From assembly GCF_024199985.1 (NCBI RefSeq), contig NZ_JANARS010000006.1, positions 124,001-188,000 on the forward strand: 64,000 nt of DNA, in the 5' to 3' direction. A program made the translations under genes and the position numbers. Numbering within the stretch: position 1 is the stretch's first letter; every line of letters begins with the position of its first letter. The DNA is from Nocardioides pinisoli (lineage in GTDB: Bacteria > Actinomycetota > Actinomycetes > Propionibacteriales > Nocardioidaceae). A model generated the notes under the pieces. The model was not told the origin of the DNA, made no database searches, and was given only the letters and a program-made list of their open reading frames with translations. This document shows, one piece after another, positions 7,719 to 16,369 of the stretch.

Positions 7719-9155
7719 TCACTGGTCGGTCGTCTCCTGCTGTTCACGCGCCGTTCGCGCGGCCTCGGCCTGGGCGGTGCCGGCGCGCTTGGACTCCGTC
7801 CAGCCCTCGAGGTTGCGCTGCGGGGAGCTGCTGACGGCCAGCGCGCCGGCCGGCACGTTGCGGCGTACGACGGTGCCGCCCGCGGTGCCCGCGCCGTCGC
7901 CGACCTCGACCGGCGCGACGAAGGTGTTGTTGGAGCCGGTCTTGGCGTGGCGGCCGATGACAGTGCGGTGCTTGGCGACCCCGTCGTAGTTGGCGAAGAT
8001 CGTGCCGGCGCCGATGTTGGTCCCCTCGCCGATCTCGGCGTCACCGACGTAGGACAGGTGCGGCACCTTGGCGCCGTCGCCGATCGTCGAGTTCTTGGTC
8101 TCCACGAAGGTGCCGATCTTGCCCGCGGCACCGAGCCGGGTGCCGGGGCGGAGGTAGGCGAACGGCCCGACGGAGGCCTGGTCGCCGATGACGGCGAGCT
8201 CGCCGTGCGTGCGTACGACGCGCGCGCCGGCGCCGACCTCGCAGTCCTTGAGCGTCGTGTCGGGGCCGACCACGGCGTCCTCGTGGACGACGGTCGCACC
8301 GAGGAGCTGGGTGCCGGGCAGGATCGTGGCGTCGGGCTCGAGGACCACGTCGGCCTCGATCCAGGTGGTCGCCGGGTCCATGACCGTCACGCCCTCCTTC
8401 ATCCAGTGGGTCACGATGCGCCGGTTGAGCTCGCGACCGAGCTCGGCCAGCTGGGCGCGGTCGTTGGCGCCGGCCGTCTGGGCGACGTCGTCGATGAGGT
8501 GGGCGCCGACGGTGAGCCCGTCCTCGCGCGCCAGGCCGACGGCGTCGGTGAGGTAGTACTCGCCCTTGGCGTTGTCGTTGGTGATCCGGGCCAGCGCCGA
8601 GACGAGGAACTCGGCGTCGAACGCCAGGATCCCCGAGCTGATCTCGTCGATCTCGCGCTGCTCCGGCGTCGCGTCCTTCTCCTCCACGATCGCCTCGACG
8701 TCGCCCTCGTGGTTGCGCACGATCCGGCCGTAGCCGAAGGGGTCGGCCAGCCGGCCGCTCAGGATGCTCACCGCGCGCTGCGCGGCGTGGTGCTCCTCGG
8801 CGAAGGCGCGCAGCGACTCGCCCTCGAGCAGCGGGGTGTCGCCGGCGGCCACGATCACGGTGCCGTTCGTCGTGCCCGAGGCCTCCATCGCGACGCGTAC
8901 GGCGTGACCGGTGCCCTGCTGCGTCTCCTGGACCGCCAGCACCGCGGACGGCAGCAGCCCGGTGATGTGCGGCCCGACCTGCTCGCGCTGGTGACCGACC
9001 ACCGCGACGACCCTGGTCGGCTCCACGGCCTGCACGGCGTGCAGCACGTGGCCGATCATGGAGCGCCCGCCGATCGGGTGCAGCACCTTCATGGTCTTGG
9101 ATCTCATGCGGGTGCCGCCGCCGGCGGCGAGGACGATGACGGTGAGGTTGTCCAT
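7719..9155 (-). CDS. glmU: Bifunctional GlcN-1-P acetyltransferase/UDP-GlcNAc pyrophosphorylase
   Basis: 478 aa cytosolic enzyme that makes UDP-GlcNAc for peptidoglycan and polysaccharide synthesis. The N-terminal uridyltransferase has the nucleotide-binding signature LAAGGGTRMRSKTMKVLHP and QQGTGHA. The C-terminal half is a left-handed beta helix of hexapeptides with the acetyl-CoA site region KTGSNN. A basic tail follows the helix. ATG at 9155 is the only sensible start. It is the first gene of the glmU-prs unit, and UDP-GlcNAc supply fits the surrounding surface-glycan genes. Confidence 0.97.
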   Translation of the reverse strand: MDNLTVIVLAAGGGTRMRSKTMKVLHPIGGRSMIGHVLHAVQAVEPTRVVAVVGHQREQVGPHITGLLPSAVLAVQETQQGTGHAVRVAMEASGTTNGTVIVAAGDTPLLEGESLRAFAEEHHAAQRAVSILSGRLADPFGYGRIVRNHEGDVEAIVEEKDATPEQREIDEISSGILAFDAEFLVSALARITNDNAKGEYYLTDAVGLAREDGLTVGAHLIDDVAQTAGANDRAQLAELGRELNRRIVTHWMKEGVTVMDPATTWIEADVVLEPDATILPGTQLLGATVVHEDAVVGPDTTLKDCEVGAGARVVRTHGELAVIGDQASVGPFAYLRPGTRLGAAGKIGTFVETKNSTIGDGAKVPHLSYVGDAEIGEGTNIGAGTIFANYDGVAKHRTVIGRHAKTGSNNTFVAPVEVGDGAGTAGGTVVRRNVPAGALAVSSSPQRNLEGWTESKRAGTAQAEAARTAREQQETTDQ

Positions 9156-9190
9156 GGCCGCAGTGTGTCACCGGTCGACCGTCCAGCGGA

Positions 9191-9868
9191 TCAGCGGCCT
9201 GCAGCCGCCAGCTCCCGTCGCTGCGGCAGCGGCTCGACGCGACGCGATGATCGACGAGCCTCGAGGGTAAGGACGGCGGCCAGGGTCAGTCCGGCACCGA
9301 GCAGACCCGTCATCACGAGCGCCCGGGGACGGCTTCCGGTGACCCCGTAGACCGTGGGGACCTGGGGTGAGGCCTTCACCGTGATCCGGTTGCGCTGCGA
9401 GACACCCTCCGCCTCCTGCAGGTCGTCCAGGCTGGTGGCGATCCTCTCGCGGAGCTCGCGCACCTTGTCCAGCACGAACGTCTGCGAAGGACCCACGGCC
9501 TCGATGCTGAGCACCTGGCTGTCGAAGTTCGTCGCCCACTGGCCGCCGTTGTCCGGGAGTCCGATGGACCATCCCTCGCGGACACCGGCGCCGACCAAGG
9601 TCGCCTCGGGAGAGGCGTACTTGGGGACCCGGCCGGGTCCGAGCACGACCTTGGCAACGGCTCCGGCGGTGATCACGATCGACTCCGACGACGACAAGGC
9701 GTTGGGGTGGAACTCGTTGCGGGGCACGAGGAAGACGACCTCGGTCCGGGTCCAGTACACCGTGCGGTACTGGATCGCGAGCAACCCCGCGGCCAGGGTG
9801 ACGACCAGGCCCAGCACGACGACGACTCGGTGACGCCACGCGGTGGCGAAGAGATCTGAGAGTGTCAT
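9191..9868 (-). CDS. Wzz-like chain-length/polysaccharide co-polymerase membrane protein
   Basis: 225 aa with two membrane segments (about residues 13-33 and 185-203) flanking an extracytoplasmic domain with a helical stretch (FVLDKVRELRERIATSLDDL). This is the topology of Wzz/YveK-type proteins that set polymer length. No tyrosine-kinase domain or Walker motif follows the second membrane segment; the C-terminus is a short basic tail. It faces away from a second, similar protein (9980-10816). The family assignment rests on topology and context more than on sequence motifs. Confidence 0.6.
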   Translation of the reverse strand: MTLSDLFATAWRHRVVVVLGLVVTLAAGLLAIQYRTVYWTRTEVVFLVPRNEFHPNALSSSESIVITAGAVAKVVLGPGRVPKYASPEATLVGAGVREGWSIGLPDNGGQWATNFDSQVLSIEAVGPSQTFVLDKVRELRERIATSLDDLQEAEGVSQRNRITVKASPQVPTVYGVTGSRPRALVMTGLLGAGLTLAAVLTLEARRSSRRVEPLPQRRELAAAGR

Positions 9869-9979
9869 CGGTCCGGTTCTCGCCGTGGGAGTACAACTTG
9901 AGACAGGTTGCTATCGTACGCGCCAGCCTCCAGTCAGACTCAGGGGCCAAGCACGCCGACTCACGGGACACGGACTCTC

Positions 9980-10816
9980 ATGGACAAGCCAGCCCTCATC
10001 GGCATCGCTCGCCGACGCTGGTACCTCTTGGTGCTCGGGGTCCTGGCATCCGCCGTCCTCGGGTTCGGAGCCTCGGTCTCCAGTCCGCCCACCTACACCG
10101 CGCGCGCACTCGTCATGCTGCTGCCGTCGCAGACCACGGTGGGCGACGACGGCAACCCCTTCCTCGAGCTCAGCGGCCTCGAGCTCCCGGCACGCGTCGT
10201 CGTCGCCTCGCTCAGCAGCACCTCGGTGCGCGACAAGTTCGGTGACCAGTTCCCCGACGTCGGCTACGCGGTGACCATCGAGGAGTCCACCCGCGGGCCA
10301 ATCGTCGCGATCGACGTCTCCGGGTCGTCGGACGACACGACGCTGGCAGCGCTGCCACCCCTCATCCAAGAAGCGATCACGACGCTCGAACGACTGCAGA
10401 ACGAGGTGGGCACGCCCCCGGAGGCGACGGTGCGGGCGATGGTCCTGACCCAGGACGAGACCGCCACGGCAGACAGAGGAGGAACCGTCCGCCTGGTCAT
10501 CGCAGCCGTCGCTCTCGGGCTGGTGGCCACGGTGCTCCTCGCGAGCGCCATCGACGGGCGGAGCCGTCAGCGCCGGGTCCGCGCGATCGCGGCGGAGAGC
10601 GGCGCGGTCGCACCGGAAGACCCCCCGCAGGACGATCCAACCGGACTTCCTGACCGGGCCGGCGGCGTCCAGCCGGAGGACGCGGAGCCGAACGGGTCCG
10701 ATCCGGTCGACCCCGAACCACAGCCAGCCTCGCGTCCTGTCGCAGGCAGCCCAGCACAGCGAGGCCGGACCGGCCGGCCTCGCAGCGGCAAGGCCCGCTC
10801 CAGGAAGCCGCACTGA
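9980..10816 (+). CDS. Wzz-like membrane protein with a long charged C-terminal tail
   Basis: 278 aa. The first membrane segment is at about residues 15-37 and the second at about 172-193, with an extracytoplasmic domain between (VDKF-type segment SSTSVRDKFGDQFPD). After the second segment comes an 85-residue cytoplasmic tail rich in Pro, Asp, Glu and Arg that looks disordered. ATG 9980 (MDKPALIGIARRRW) is chosen because upstream in-frame sequence is low-complexity and the membrane helix follows directly. It is probably a polysaccharide co-polymerase for the ligase/polymerase gene 22 bp downstream. Confidence 0.6.
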   Translation: MDKPALIGIARRRWYLLVLGVLASAVLGFGASVSSPPTYTARALVMLLPSQTTVGDDGNPFLELSGLELPARVVVASLSSTSVRDKFGDQFPDVGYAVTIEESTRGPIVAIDVSGSSDDTTLAALPPLIQEAITTLERLQNEVGTPPEATVRAMVLTQDETATADRGGTVRLVIAAVALGLVATVLLASAIDGRSRQRRVRAIAAESGAVAPEDPPQDDPTGLPDRAGGVQPEDAEPNGSDPVDPEPQPASRPVAGSPAQRGRTGRPRSGKARSRKPH

Positions 10817-10837
10817 GCACGACCTCGAGCCCTGACC

Positions 10838-12130
10838 ATGAACCCGATCTCCTGGCTCACCGCCTACCTCGTGCTCCTGCTCGGTGTCCCGTCGACCCAG
10901 ATCATCGGGCCGTTGGGGAGCGCGGGATCGCTCGCCATGGTGTTCGGCCTCGCCAGCTTCCTGCTCTGGGTGGTCCTCCGGACGGCGGCCGCCCAGACCA
11001 GCGACGCAGGGCCGCAGCCCGTGCGTCGCGCGCTCGCGTTCTTCCTCTTCTGCGTCGGCCTGACCTACGCCTGGGCCATGTCCCACCCGATCAGCCCCGA
11101 CGAGGTCAGCCCGGCTGACGTCGCGGTGCTGGCCCTCATCTCCTGGTCCGGCACCTTCCTCGTCGCCCATGACGCGCTGGACACCCTGCCCGAGCTCCGC
11201 ACCCTTGTCCGGCGCATCGCCTTCGGCGGGGGCCTGCTCGCGGTCCTGGGACTCCTCCAGGCATTGACCAGGCAGTCCTGGGTGGACCGCGTGTCGATCC
11301 CGGGGCTGACGGTCACCCAGGTGGCGGGCAACTTCGACCGCGGCGGCTTCCCACGACCGTCCGGCACGTCGGTCCACCCCATCGAGTTCGGTGTGGTCAT
11401 CGCCCTGCTCCTCCCCATCGCGCTCCACGTCGCCTTCCACGACACGACGCATCGCGTGTGGGTCCGGTGGTTCCCGGCGGCTGCTATCGGGGCGCTCGTC
11501 CCCCTGACGTCCTCCCGCTCTGCCTACCTGGGGGCGATCGTGGGCCTGGTGATCTGCATGACCGGCTGGGAGGCACGTCGTCGTTGGCAGATCCTCGGGC
11601 TGGCGGGCGTCGGTGTCGTCGCGATGCTGGTGGTCACGCCCAACCTCCTGAACTCAATCGTGCGGCTGTTCTCGGGAGCCTCCGAGGACCCGAGCGTCGC
11701 CTCCCGCACCGGGAGCTTCGACCTGGCCGCGACCTTCATCGAGCGCGCTCCCGTGCTGGGGCGAGGGCTGGGCACCTTCCTGCCCAAGTACCGCATCTTC
11801 GACAACCAGTACCTCCTGCTCCTCGTCACGGTCGGTCTTCTGGGAACCATCGCCTTCCTCACCCTGGCCGTCGTCGCCGTCCGCACTCTGCTCCGCGTCA
11901 GGCGGCAGAGCGACGACCCCGCCAGCAGGGATCTCGCGACCAGCCTCGTCGCCAGCGTCGTGGTGGGGTTCGTGAGCCTGGCCCTCTTCGACGCCTTCGC
12001 CTTCTCCCAGACGATGGGCACCCTCTTCCTGCTGCTGGGCCTCAGCGGGGCACTGCGCCGCCTGACGTCGGAGGGGGCGCCCGTCCCGCCCTCTCGGCCA
12101 CCCACGCGCCAGGACGCGCCGTCCGCATGA
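10838..12130 (+). CDS. O-antigen ligase/polymerase-like membrane protein (WaaL/Wzy family)
   Basis: 430 aa, about 10-12 membrane segments. A large periplasmic-type loop carries the family features: PRPSGTSVHPIEFG, the SSRSAYLG segment after the following helix, and a late loop ending GRGLGTFLPKYRIFDNQYLLLLVTVG. Proteins of this class polymerise or ligate polyprenyl-linked oligosaccharides outside the membrane. Here it probably acts as polymerase of the local exopolysaccharide. It starts 22 bp after the Wzz-like gene and ends before a hairpin. Confidence 0.8.
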   Translation: MNPISWLTAYLVLLLGVPSTQIIGPLGSAGSLAMVFGLASFLLWVVLRTAAAQTSDAGPQPVRRALAFFLFCVGLTYAWAMSHPISPDEVSPADVAVLALISWSGTFLVAHDALDTLPELRTLVRRIAFGGGLLAVLGLLQALTRQSWVDRVSIPGLTVTQVAGNFDRGGFPRPSGTSVHPIEFGVVIALLLPIALHVAFHDTTHRVWVRWFPAAAIGALVPLTSSRSAYLGAIVGLVICMTGWEARRRWQILGLAGVGVVAMLVVTPNLLNSIVRLFSGASEDPSVASRTGSFDLAATFIERAPVLGRGLGTFLPKYRIFDNQYLLLLVTVGLLGTIAFLTLAVVAVRTLLRVRRQSDDPASRDLATSLVASVVVGFVSLALFDAFAFSQTMGTLFLLLGLSGALRRLTSEGAPVPPSRPPTRQDAPSA

Positions 12131-12136
12131 TCCCAC

Positions 12137-12155
12137 GAGGGTCCTGCGGACCCTC
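12137..12155 (+). terminator. Hairpin after the O-antigen-ligase-like gene
   Basis: GAGGGTCC-TGC-GGACCCTC is an 8-bp GC stem with a 3-nt loop, 7 nt after the stop. No T-tract follows. A promoter for the next gene starts immediately downstream. Confidence 0.55.
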
Positions 12156-12163
12156 GGCGTGGC

Positions 12164-12169
12164 TATAGT
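12164..12169 (+). promoter_or_regulatory. -10 box of the GT2 gene at 12176, leaderless type
   Basis: TATAGT ends 6 nt before GTG 12176. This is the best -10 match in the window and fixes the start codon. Confidence 0.7.
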
Positions 12170-12175
12170 GCGTTC

Positions 12176-13075
12176 GTGCTCCTGGACGTGGCGGTCGTGG
12201 TGGTCACGTACAACAGTGCGGCGCACGTCTCTGAGCTGCTCGACAGCGTGCCTGCAGCGATGGGTGACCTGACCTACAGCGTCACCGTCGTCGACAACGG
12301 GTCGACCGACGGGACCCTCCCGCTCCTCGACGCCCGGACCGACTGCCGGGTGATCCGATCGTCCAACGTCGGATACGCGGCCGGGGTCAACCGTGGCGTC
12401 GCGGAGTCGAGCCCCGCACGGACCTATCTCATCCTCAACCCGGACGCCGCGCTGGACCCGGGCGCCGTGCCCGCCATGGCCGCGGTCGCCCGCCGACCGC
12501 ACGTCGGCGTGGTGGCACCGCGCGTGCGGGAGGCGGACGGCACCCTCTCCCCCACGCTCCGGAGGAAGCCGAGCCTGGCACGGGCGGGGGGCCTCAGCTT
12601 CACCGGACTCGCCACCTTCGCCGAGCGGATCGAGGACCCCGCGGCCTACGAGCACGAGCATGCAGTGGACTGGGCGGTCGGGGCCATCCTCCTGATCGAC
12701 GCCGAGTGCTACCGCGCCGTGGCGGGACTCGACGAGACCTACTTCCTCTACTCGGAGGAGACCGACTTCAGCCTTCGCGCGAAGGACCTGGGATGGATGA
12801 CCGTCTACACCCCGAGCGCGGGAGGGATGCACGTGGGCGGCGGCTCCGGCGAGAGCGCGACGACGCACACCATGAAGATCGTCAACCGGATTCGGATCTA
12901 TCGTCGTCGTTCCGGCACGGCGCTCGCCTGGGTCTACTTCGTGATCACGGTCCTCAACGAGCTCCGACGCGCGGTCATGGGGCACCGCCGCTCCTGGCCG
13001 ACGCTCCACGCGCTCCTGCGCCCTGGCCGGCGCCCAGTGGTGCTCGGCGCCTCCGACCACCTGCTTCCGAGCTGA
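12176..13075 (+). CDS. Family 2 glycosyltransferase, rhamnosyltransferase-like
   Basis: 299 aa. GT-A motifs: VVVVTYNSAAHVSELLDSV, then VVDNGSTDGT, SNVGYAAGVNRG and LILNPDAALDPGA. The acceptor-side motif FLYSEETDFSLRAKDLGW is typical of dTDP-rhamnosyltransferase and WsaE-type GT2 enzymes. The C-terminal part has a hydrophobic helix (AWVYFVITVLNE), suggesting membrane association. The start is GTG at 12176 with a TATAGT box 6 nt upstream, giving its own leaderless promoter. The GT4 gene follows 18 bp later on the same strand. Confidence 0.87.
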   Translation: MLLDVAVVVVTYNSAAHVSELLDSVPAAMGDLTYSVTVVDNGSTDGTLPLLDARTDCRVIRSSNVGYAAGVNRGVAESSPARTYLILNPDAALDPGAVPAMAAVARRPHVGVVAPRVREADGTLSPTLRRKPSLARAGGLSFTGLATFAERIEDPAAYEHEHAVDWAVGAILLIDAECYRAVAGLDETYFLYSEETDFSLRAKDLGWMTVYTPSAGGMHVGGGSGESATTHTMKIVNRIRIYRRRSGTALAWVYFVITVLNELRRAVMGHRRSWPTLHALLRPGRRPVVLGASDHLLPS

Positions 13076-13093
13076 CCCCGACGAGGAGGACCA

Positions 13094-14329
13094 GTGCGCG
13101 ACGTACTGCTGATCGCCCCCGCTTGTGACGGACAGGACGTCGGTGAGTCCTGGCTCGCCCACCAATGGGCCGAGCTGCTGTCGCAGCGTGCCGACGTCAC
13201 TCTCCTGACCAGCCACAAGCGCGACCACGTCCCCCCTTCCCAGCAACTCAGCGGCGTACGGATCGTCGAGTGGCCCGAGCCCCCGGGCGTGGGCCGCTTC
13301 GAACGGTTCAACAGCCTCCTGCAGCCCGGATACGCGCCGTTCTACGTCCGCGCGCGCCAGTGGATCCGCCGTCGGACCGCCGAGGGGGAGCACTTCGACG
13401 TCGTGCACCAGGTCGTCCCGGTCGCGATGCGCTACCCGAGCCCCGCGACCGGTCTGGGTGTGCCGGTGGTCCTCGGCCCCGTGGGCGGCGGCCTCGAGTC
13501 TCCGCCGGCCTTCGTCGAGGAGGAGGGCGGGACACCGTGGTACCAGCGGCTCCGCGCGCTGGATCAGGCGCGACTCGCGCACGACCCGCTGCTCAGGCGT
13601 ACCTACGAGCAGGCCGCATGCGTCGTGGGGATCGCGCCCTACGTCGGCGACCTCCTCGCCGGGCTGACGTTGACGCGGTTGGCGATCATGAGCGAGACCG
13701 CGGTGCGCGAGCTCCCCCCCGAGGTGGACCGCTCGGCCCGTCGCGGCAGCGTCCGCCTGCTCCACGTCGGACGCACGATCCGGACCAAGGGCCTTCGCGA
13801 CGTCATCCGGGCGCTCGACCAGCTGCGCGACCTCGACGTCACGCTGGACGTCGTGGGCGACGGCAACGACCGGAGCGCGTGCGAGGAGCTGACCACCGCG
13901 CTGGGGCTCGGTGCGCGGGTCCGCTTTCACGGCTCGCTCCCTCGCGAGCAGGTGATCGGCTTCTACGAGCGCGCCGACGTCTTCGTCTTCCCCAGCTATC
14001 GCGAGCCCGGGGGCAACGTCGCCCTCGAGGCGATGGCAGCCGGCCTGCCCGTGGTGGTGTGCGCGCGCGGCGGCCCCGGCGCCAACGTCGACGACGATTG
14101 CGGCTTCAGGCTCCGGGCCGAGAGTCCGACACAGCTGGCCGAGGACGTCGCAGCCGCCCTGAGGCGGCTCGTGACCGACCCCGGCCTGCGGGCCCGGATG
14201 GGTCGGGCAGGGCGGCGCAAGGTCGAGTCCACCCACTTGTGGGAGCACCGGGTCACGCAGATGCTCGACCTCTACGAGGAGGTCATCGACGCGCATCCCG
14301 TGCCGAGAGTCGGACAGTCCCGACCCTGA
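13094..14329 (+). CDS. Family 4 (GT-B) glycosyltransferase
   Basis: 411 aa. The N-terminal Rossmann half carries a GPVGGGLESP loop. The C-terminal half has the GT4 nucleotide-sugar site: LLHVGRTIRTKGLRDVI, VRFHGSLPREQVIGFYERADVFVFPS and EPGGNVALEAMAAGLPVV, with the E-X7-E motif. It is probably retaining and soluble or peripheral. The start is GTG 13094 with AGGAGG just upstream. It forms a pair with the preceding GT2 and probably adds successive residues to the same repeat unit; the sugar is unknown. Confidence 0.87.
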   Translation: MRDVLLIAPACDGQDVGESWLAHQWAELLSQRADVTLLTSHKRDHVPPSQQLSGVRIVEWPEPPGVGRFERFNSLLQPGYAPFYVRARQWIRRRTAEGEHFDVVHQVVPVAMRYPSPATGLGVPVVLGPVGGGLESPPAFVEEEGGTPWYQRLRALDQARLAHDPLLRRTYEQAACVVGIAPYVGDLLAGLTLTRLAIMSETAVRELPPEVDRSARRGSVRLLHVGRTIRTKGLRDVIRALDQLRDLDVTLDVVGDGNDRSACEELTTALGLGARVRFHGSLPREQVIGFYERADVFVFPSYREPGGNVALEAMAAGLPVVVCARGGPGANVDDDCGFRLRAESPTQLAEDVAAALRRLVTDPGLRARMGRAGRRKVESTHLWEHRVTQMLDLYEEVIDAHPVPRVGQSRP

Positions 14330-14342
14330 CCCGTCCCCCGCC

Positions 14343-15299
14343 TCAGGCCGGAGGCACGCGCTGCTTGCTGTGGCGCCACCGGTTGCCGCTCCAGACGTTG
14401 CCGGGCGCGGACTTGTCGAAGTCGGTGATGGCGAACCAGTAGCCGCAGTTGCCCGTCGGGCCACGCTCGAAGACGTTGTCGATGAACCTGATGTTGTTGA
14501 CGCCCTCGGAGTAGGGCTTGCCGCGCGTGGAACCGCCGTAGGCACACGCACCCCCGGTCGAGGCGAGGAACAGGTTGTTCTCGATGAGGTTGTCCTCGAC
14601 GACCGCGCCGTCTCCGTAGCCGGTGAGGCTGGCCGAGCAGCCGGCGTCGGGCGGGACGTCGGGAGCGTCGCAGGTCAGCGTGTTGTGGATGAGCTTGGCG
14701 CGCGACCCCATGCGGATGCCGGACTCGTGGTGCACGCCCGTCTCGTCGGTCATCTGACCGTGGACATAGCTGTCGATGACCTTGCACTTGAACCAGCACA
14801 TGATCGAGCGTGACCCGCCCACCACCTCGACCCGCCGGGCGGTGAACCTGATCGAGCCGATGCCCGTCCAAGGCTCGTCGCCGGCGTCCACGTTGGACCG
14901 CTTGATCTTGAACGAGGTGTCGTGCGCCTCGTAGTCGTTCCACACCGTGCCGTTGATCCTCGACCTCGTGATCACCACGCCCGCCGCCTGGATCTCGAGG
15001 TCGCAGTCGACCAGCTTGGCGTCGATGACCGTGCCGTCACGGGTGATCGTGCAGGGACCGCGGTAGGGCTGCAGCTGCACGCCTGCGGGCACGCCGGTGT
15101 TGGCAGCGGACGGCCACGGCTTGCGTCGTGCCTGCTCACGCGGTTGTGCGACCGTCTCGCTCGCCGAAGGTCGGGGCGATGACGCCTCCGAGAGCGGCAC
15201 GGCGCCCTGCACCCCGGTTGGTGCGACCAGGAGGCTGAGGGCCAGTCCCGGCAGGGAGACGAGCGCCGCAGGCCGAAGCCAGGTGGGCTTTGAGCTCAT
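14343..15299 (-). CDS. Secreted right-handed beta-helix (pectate-lyase-like) protein
   Basis: 318 aa. A signal peptide is visible (basic MSSKPTWLRP, then a hydrophobic run, probable cleavage near residue 32). A proline- and charge-rich linker leads to repeated short beta-helix coils (VIDAKLVDCDLEI, VVITRSRINGTV, VIDSYVHGQM, VVEDNLIENNLF, IRFIDNVFER). Six or more cysteines suggest disulfides. Such folds bind or cleave polysaccharides; no catalytic Lys/Arg set can be assigned by eye. It faces the EPS genes tail to tail, so it may trim or retain the exported glycan. ATG 15299 has AAGGA upstream. Confidence 0.75.
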   Translation of the reverse strand: MSSKPTWLRPAALVSLPGLALSLLVAPTGVQGAVPLSEASSPRPSASETVAQPREQARRKPWPSAANTGVPAGVQLQPYRGPCTITRDGTVIDAKLVDCDLEIQAAGVVITRSRINGTVWNDYEAHDTSFKIKRSNVDAGDEPWTGIGSIRFTARRVEVVGGSRSIMCWFKCKVIDSYVHGQMTDETGVHHESGIRMGSRAKLIHNTLTCDAPDVPPDAGCSASLTGYGDGAVVEDNLIENNLFLASTGGACAYGGSTRGKPYSEGVNNIRFIDNVFERGPTGNCGYWFAITDFDKSAPGNVWSGNRWRHSKQRVPPA

Positions 15300-15561
15300 G
15301 GCAATTCATCCTTCGAGGCATTGGGCATCGTCGTTTCGGTGCATGGCACGAGCGCCCCCTGCCATCACGCAGAGGCAAACGTAATGCACATCCGGGGTAT
15401 GCCTGCGGGCAAAATTTGGGGATTCTCCTACGAGCGTTCGCGAGATCTCGGGACAACGGTGTATCCGGTTGTGCGAGACGCAGACGCGACCGACTCGCCC
15501 AACCCGGCCGCACCTGAAGCGTCCGGCCGCTGGATGGCCTGCTTGCGACGGGGGAACTTCA
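15300..15561. other. Lower-GC intergenic region between the beta-helix and methyltransferase genes
   Basis: 262 bp of noticeably more A/T-rich sequence than its surroundings. It must hold the divergent promoters for both genes. I see no clear gene or strong hairpin in it. Confidence 0.5.
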
Positions 15562-16200
15562 TTGAGCACCGACAAGTCACTCGAACAGCTGAACCGCGAG
15601 ATGGAAGTCGCGGAGACCGACCCCTTCACCGTGCGACGCTACGGGCAGTTCGCCCAGCGCCTGCCCGGCTCGGTCGAACGGATTCTCGACGTCGGGTGCA
15701 ACACGGGGCGAGGTGGGTCGGTCATCCGAGCAGCCTTCCCCTCGGTGACGCTCCACGGAGTCGACCTCGTACCGGAGTACGTCGCCGAGATGGCGCCCGG
15801 GATCTACGACCGGCTGAGTGGGGGGTACCTGCAGGACTACGTCGGCGACGGTGAACCGTACGACGCGATCCTCCTCGGGGAAGTGATCGAACACGTCCCG
15901 CTGGACGCGATCGACGCGTTGCTCGAAGCAGTGCGGCGACTCCTGCGACCATCAGGGAGACTCCTCCTCACCACGCCGAACCCGCACTACTTCCTCCTGC
16001 GACTTCGATACGGCGGCACGATGTTGGGCAGTGCCCACGTCAGTGCGCACTGCCCGACGGCTCTCACGCAATACCTGCGCTTCAAGCAGTTCTCGGTCGA
16101 GGAGGTCGCCGGGACTGGTCGGTGGTCGTCCGTGATCGGAAGACGGCTCCCGCTACCCCTCTATGGCAGCTACCTGATGACCGTCCGACGACCAGCCTGA
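15562..16200 (+). CDS. Class I SAM-dependent methyltransferase
   Basis: 212 aa from TTG 15562, which has GGGGGAA upstream. An in-frame ATG at 15469 would add a Thr-Arg-Pro-rich, non-family-like stretch. Motif I is ILDVGCNTGRGG and the post-I acidic residue lies in LHGVDLVPEY. Motif IV region is YDAILLGEVIEHVP, followed by LLRPSGRLLLTTPNP. This is the UbiE/Methyltransf_11 pattern. It is probably a sugar O-methyltransferase of the adjacent polysaccharide locus, but small-molecule or lipid acceptors cannot be excluded. Confidence 0.8.
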   Translation: MSTDKSLEQLNREMEVAETDPFTVRRYGQFAQRLPGSVERILDVGCNTGRGGSVIRAAFPSVTLHGVDLVPEYVAEMAPGIYDRLSGGYLQDYVGDGEPYDAILLGEVIEHVPLDAIDALLEAVRRLLRPSGRLLLTTPNPHYFLLRLRYGGTMLGSAHVSAHCPTALTQYLRFKQFSVEEVAGTGRWSSVIGRRLPLPLYGSYLMTVRRPA

Positions 16201-16298
16201 GGTTCGCACGAGCCTGTCGACCGGCCGCGTCGTCGATCCGGTCCGTCGCGCCTCGCTGCCGGCCGTCCCTGAGCCCACCGGGTCGCGGGTGGCGGGGC

Positions 16299-16312
16299 GG
16301 GACCTTCAGCCC
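16299..16312. promoter_or_regulatory. DosR/OsdR-like dyad upstream of the SulP gene
   Basis: GGGACCTTCAGCCC is a close match to the actinobacterial DevR/DosR half-site pair (GGGAC-N4-GYCCC). It lies 58 bp before ATG 16370. The match is by eye only; short GC-rich motifs also occur by chance. Confidence 0.35.
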
Positions 16313-16369
16313 TATCCCGCACGCCCTGTGCGCGCTCGACTGGGCGAACCGCATCGGGAAGGGGGCCAC

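Noticed and set aside
11654..14551. 965-codon minus-strand frame across the ligase-like and glycosyltransferase genes
   Set aside because: High-GC shadow frame. The + strand genes have clear GT and membrane motifs.
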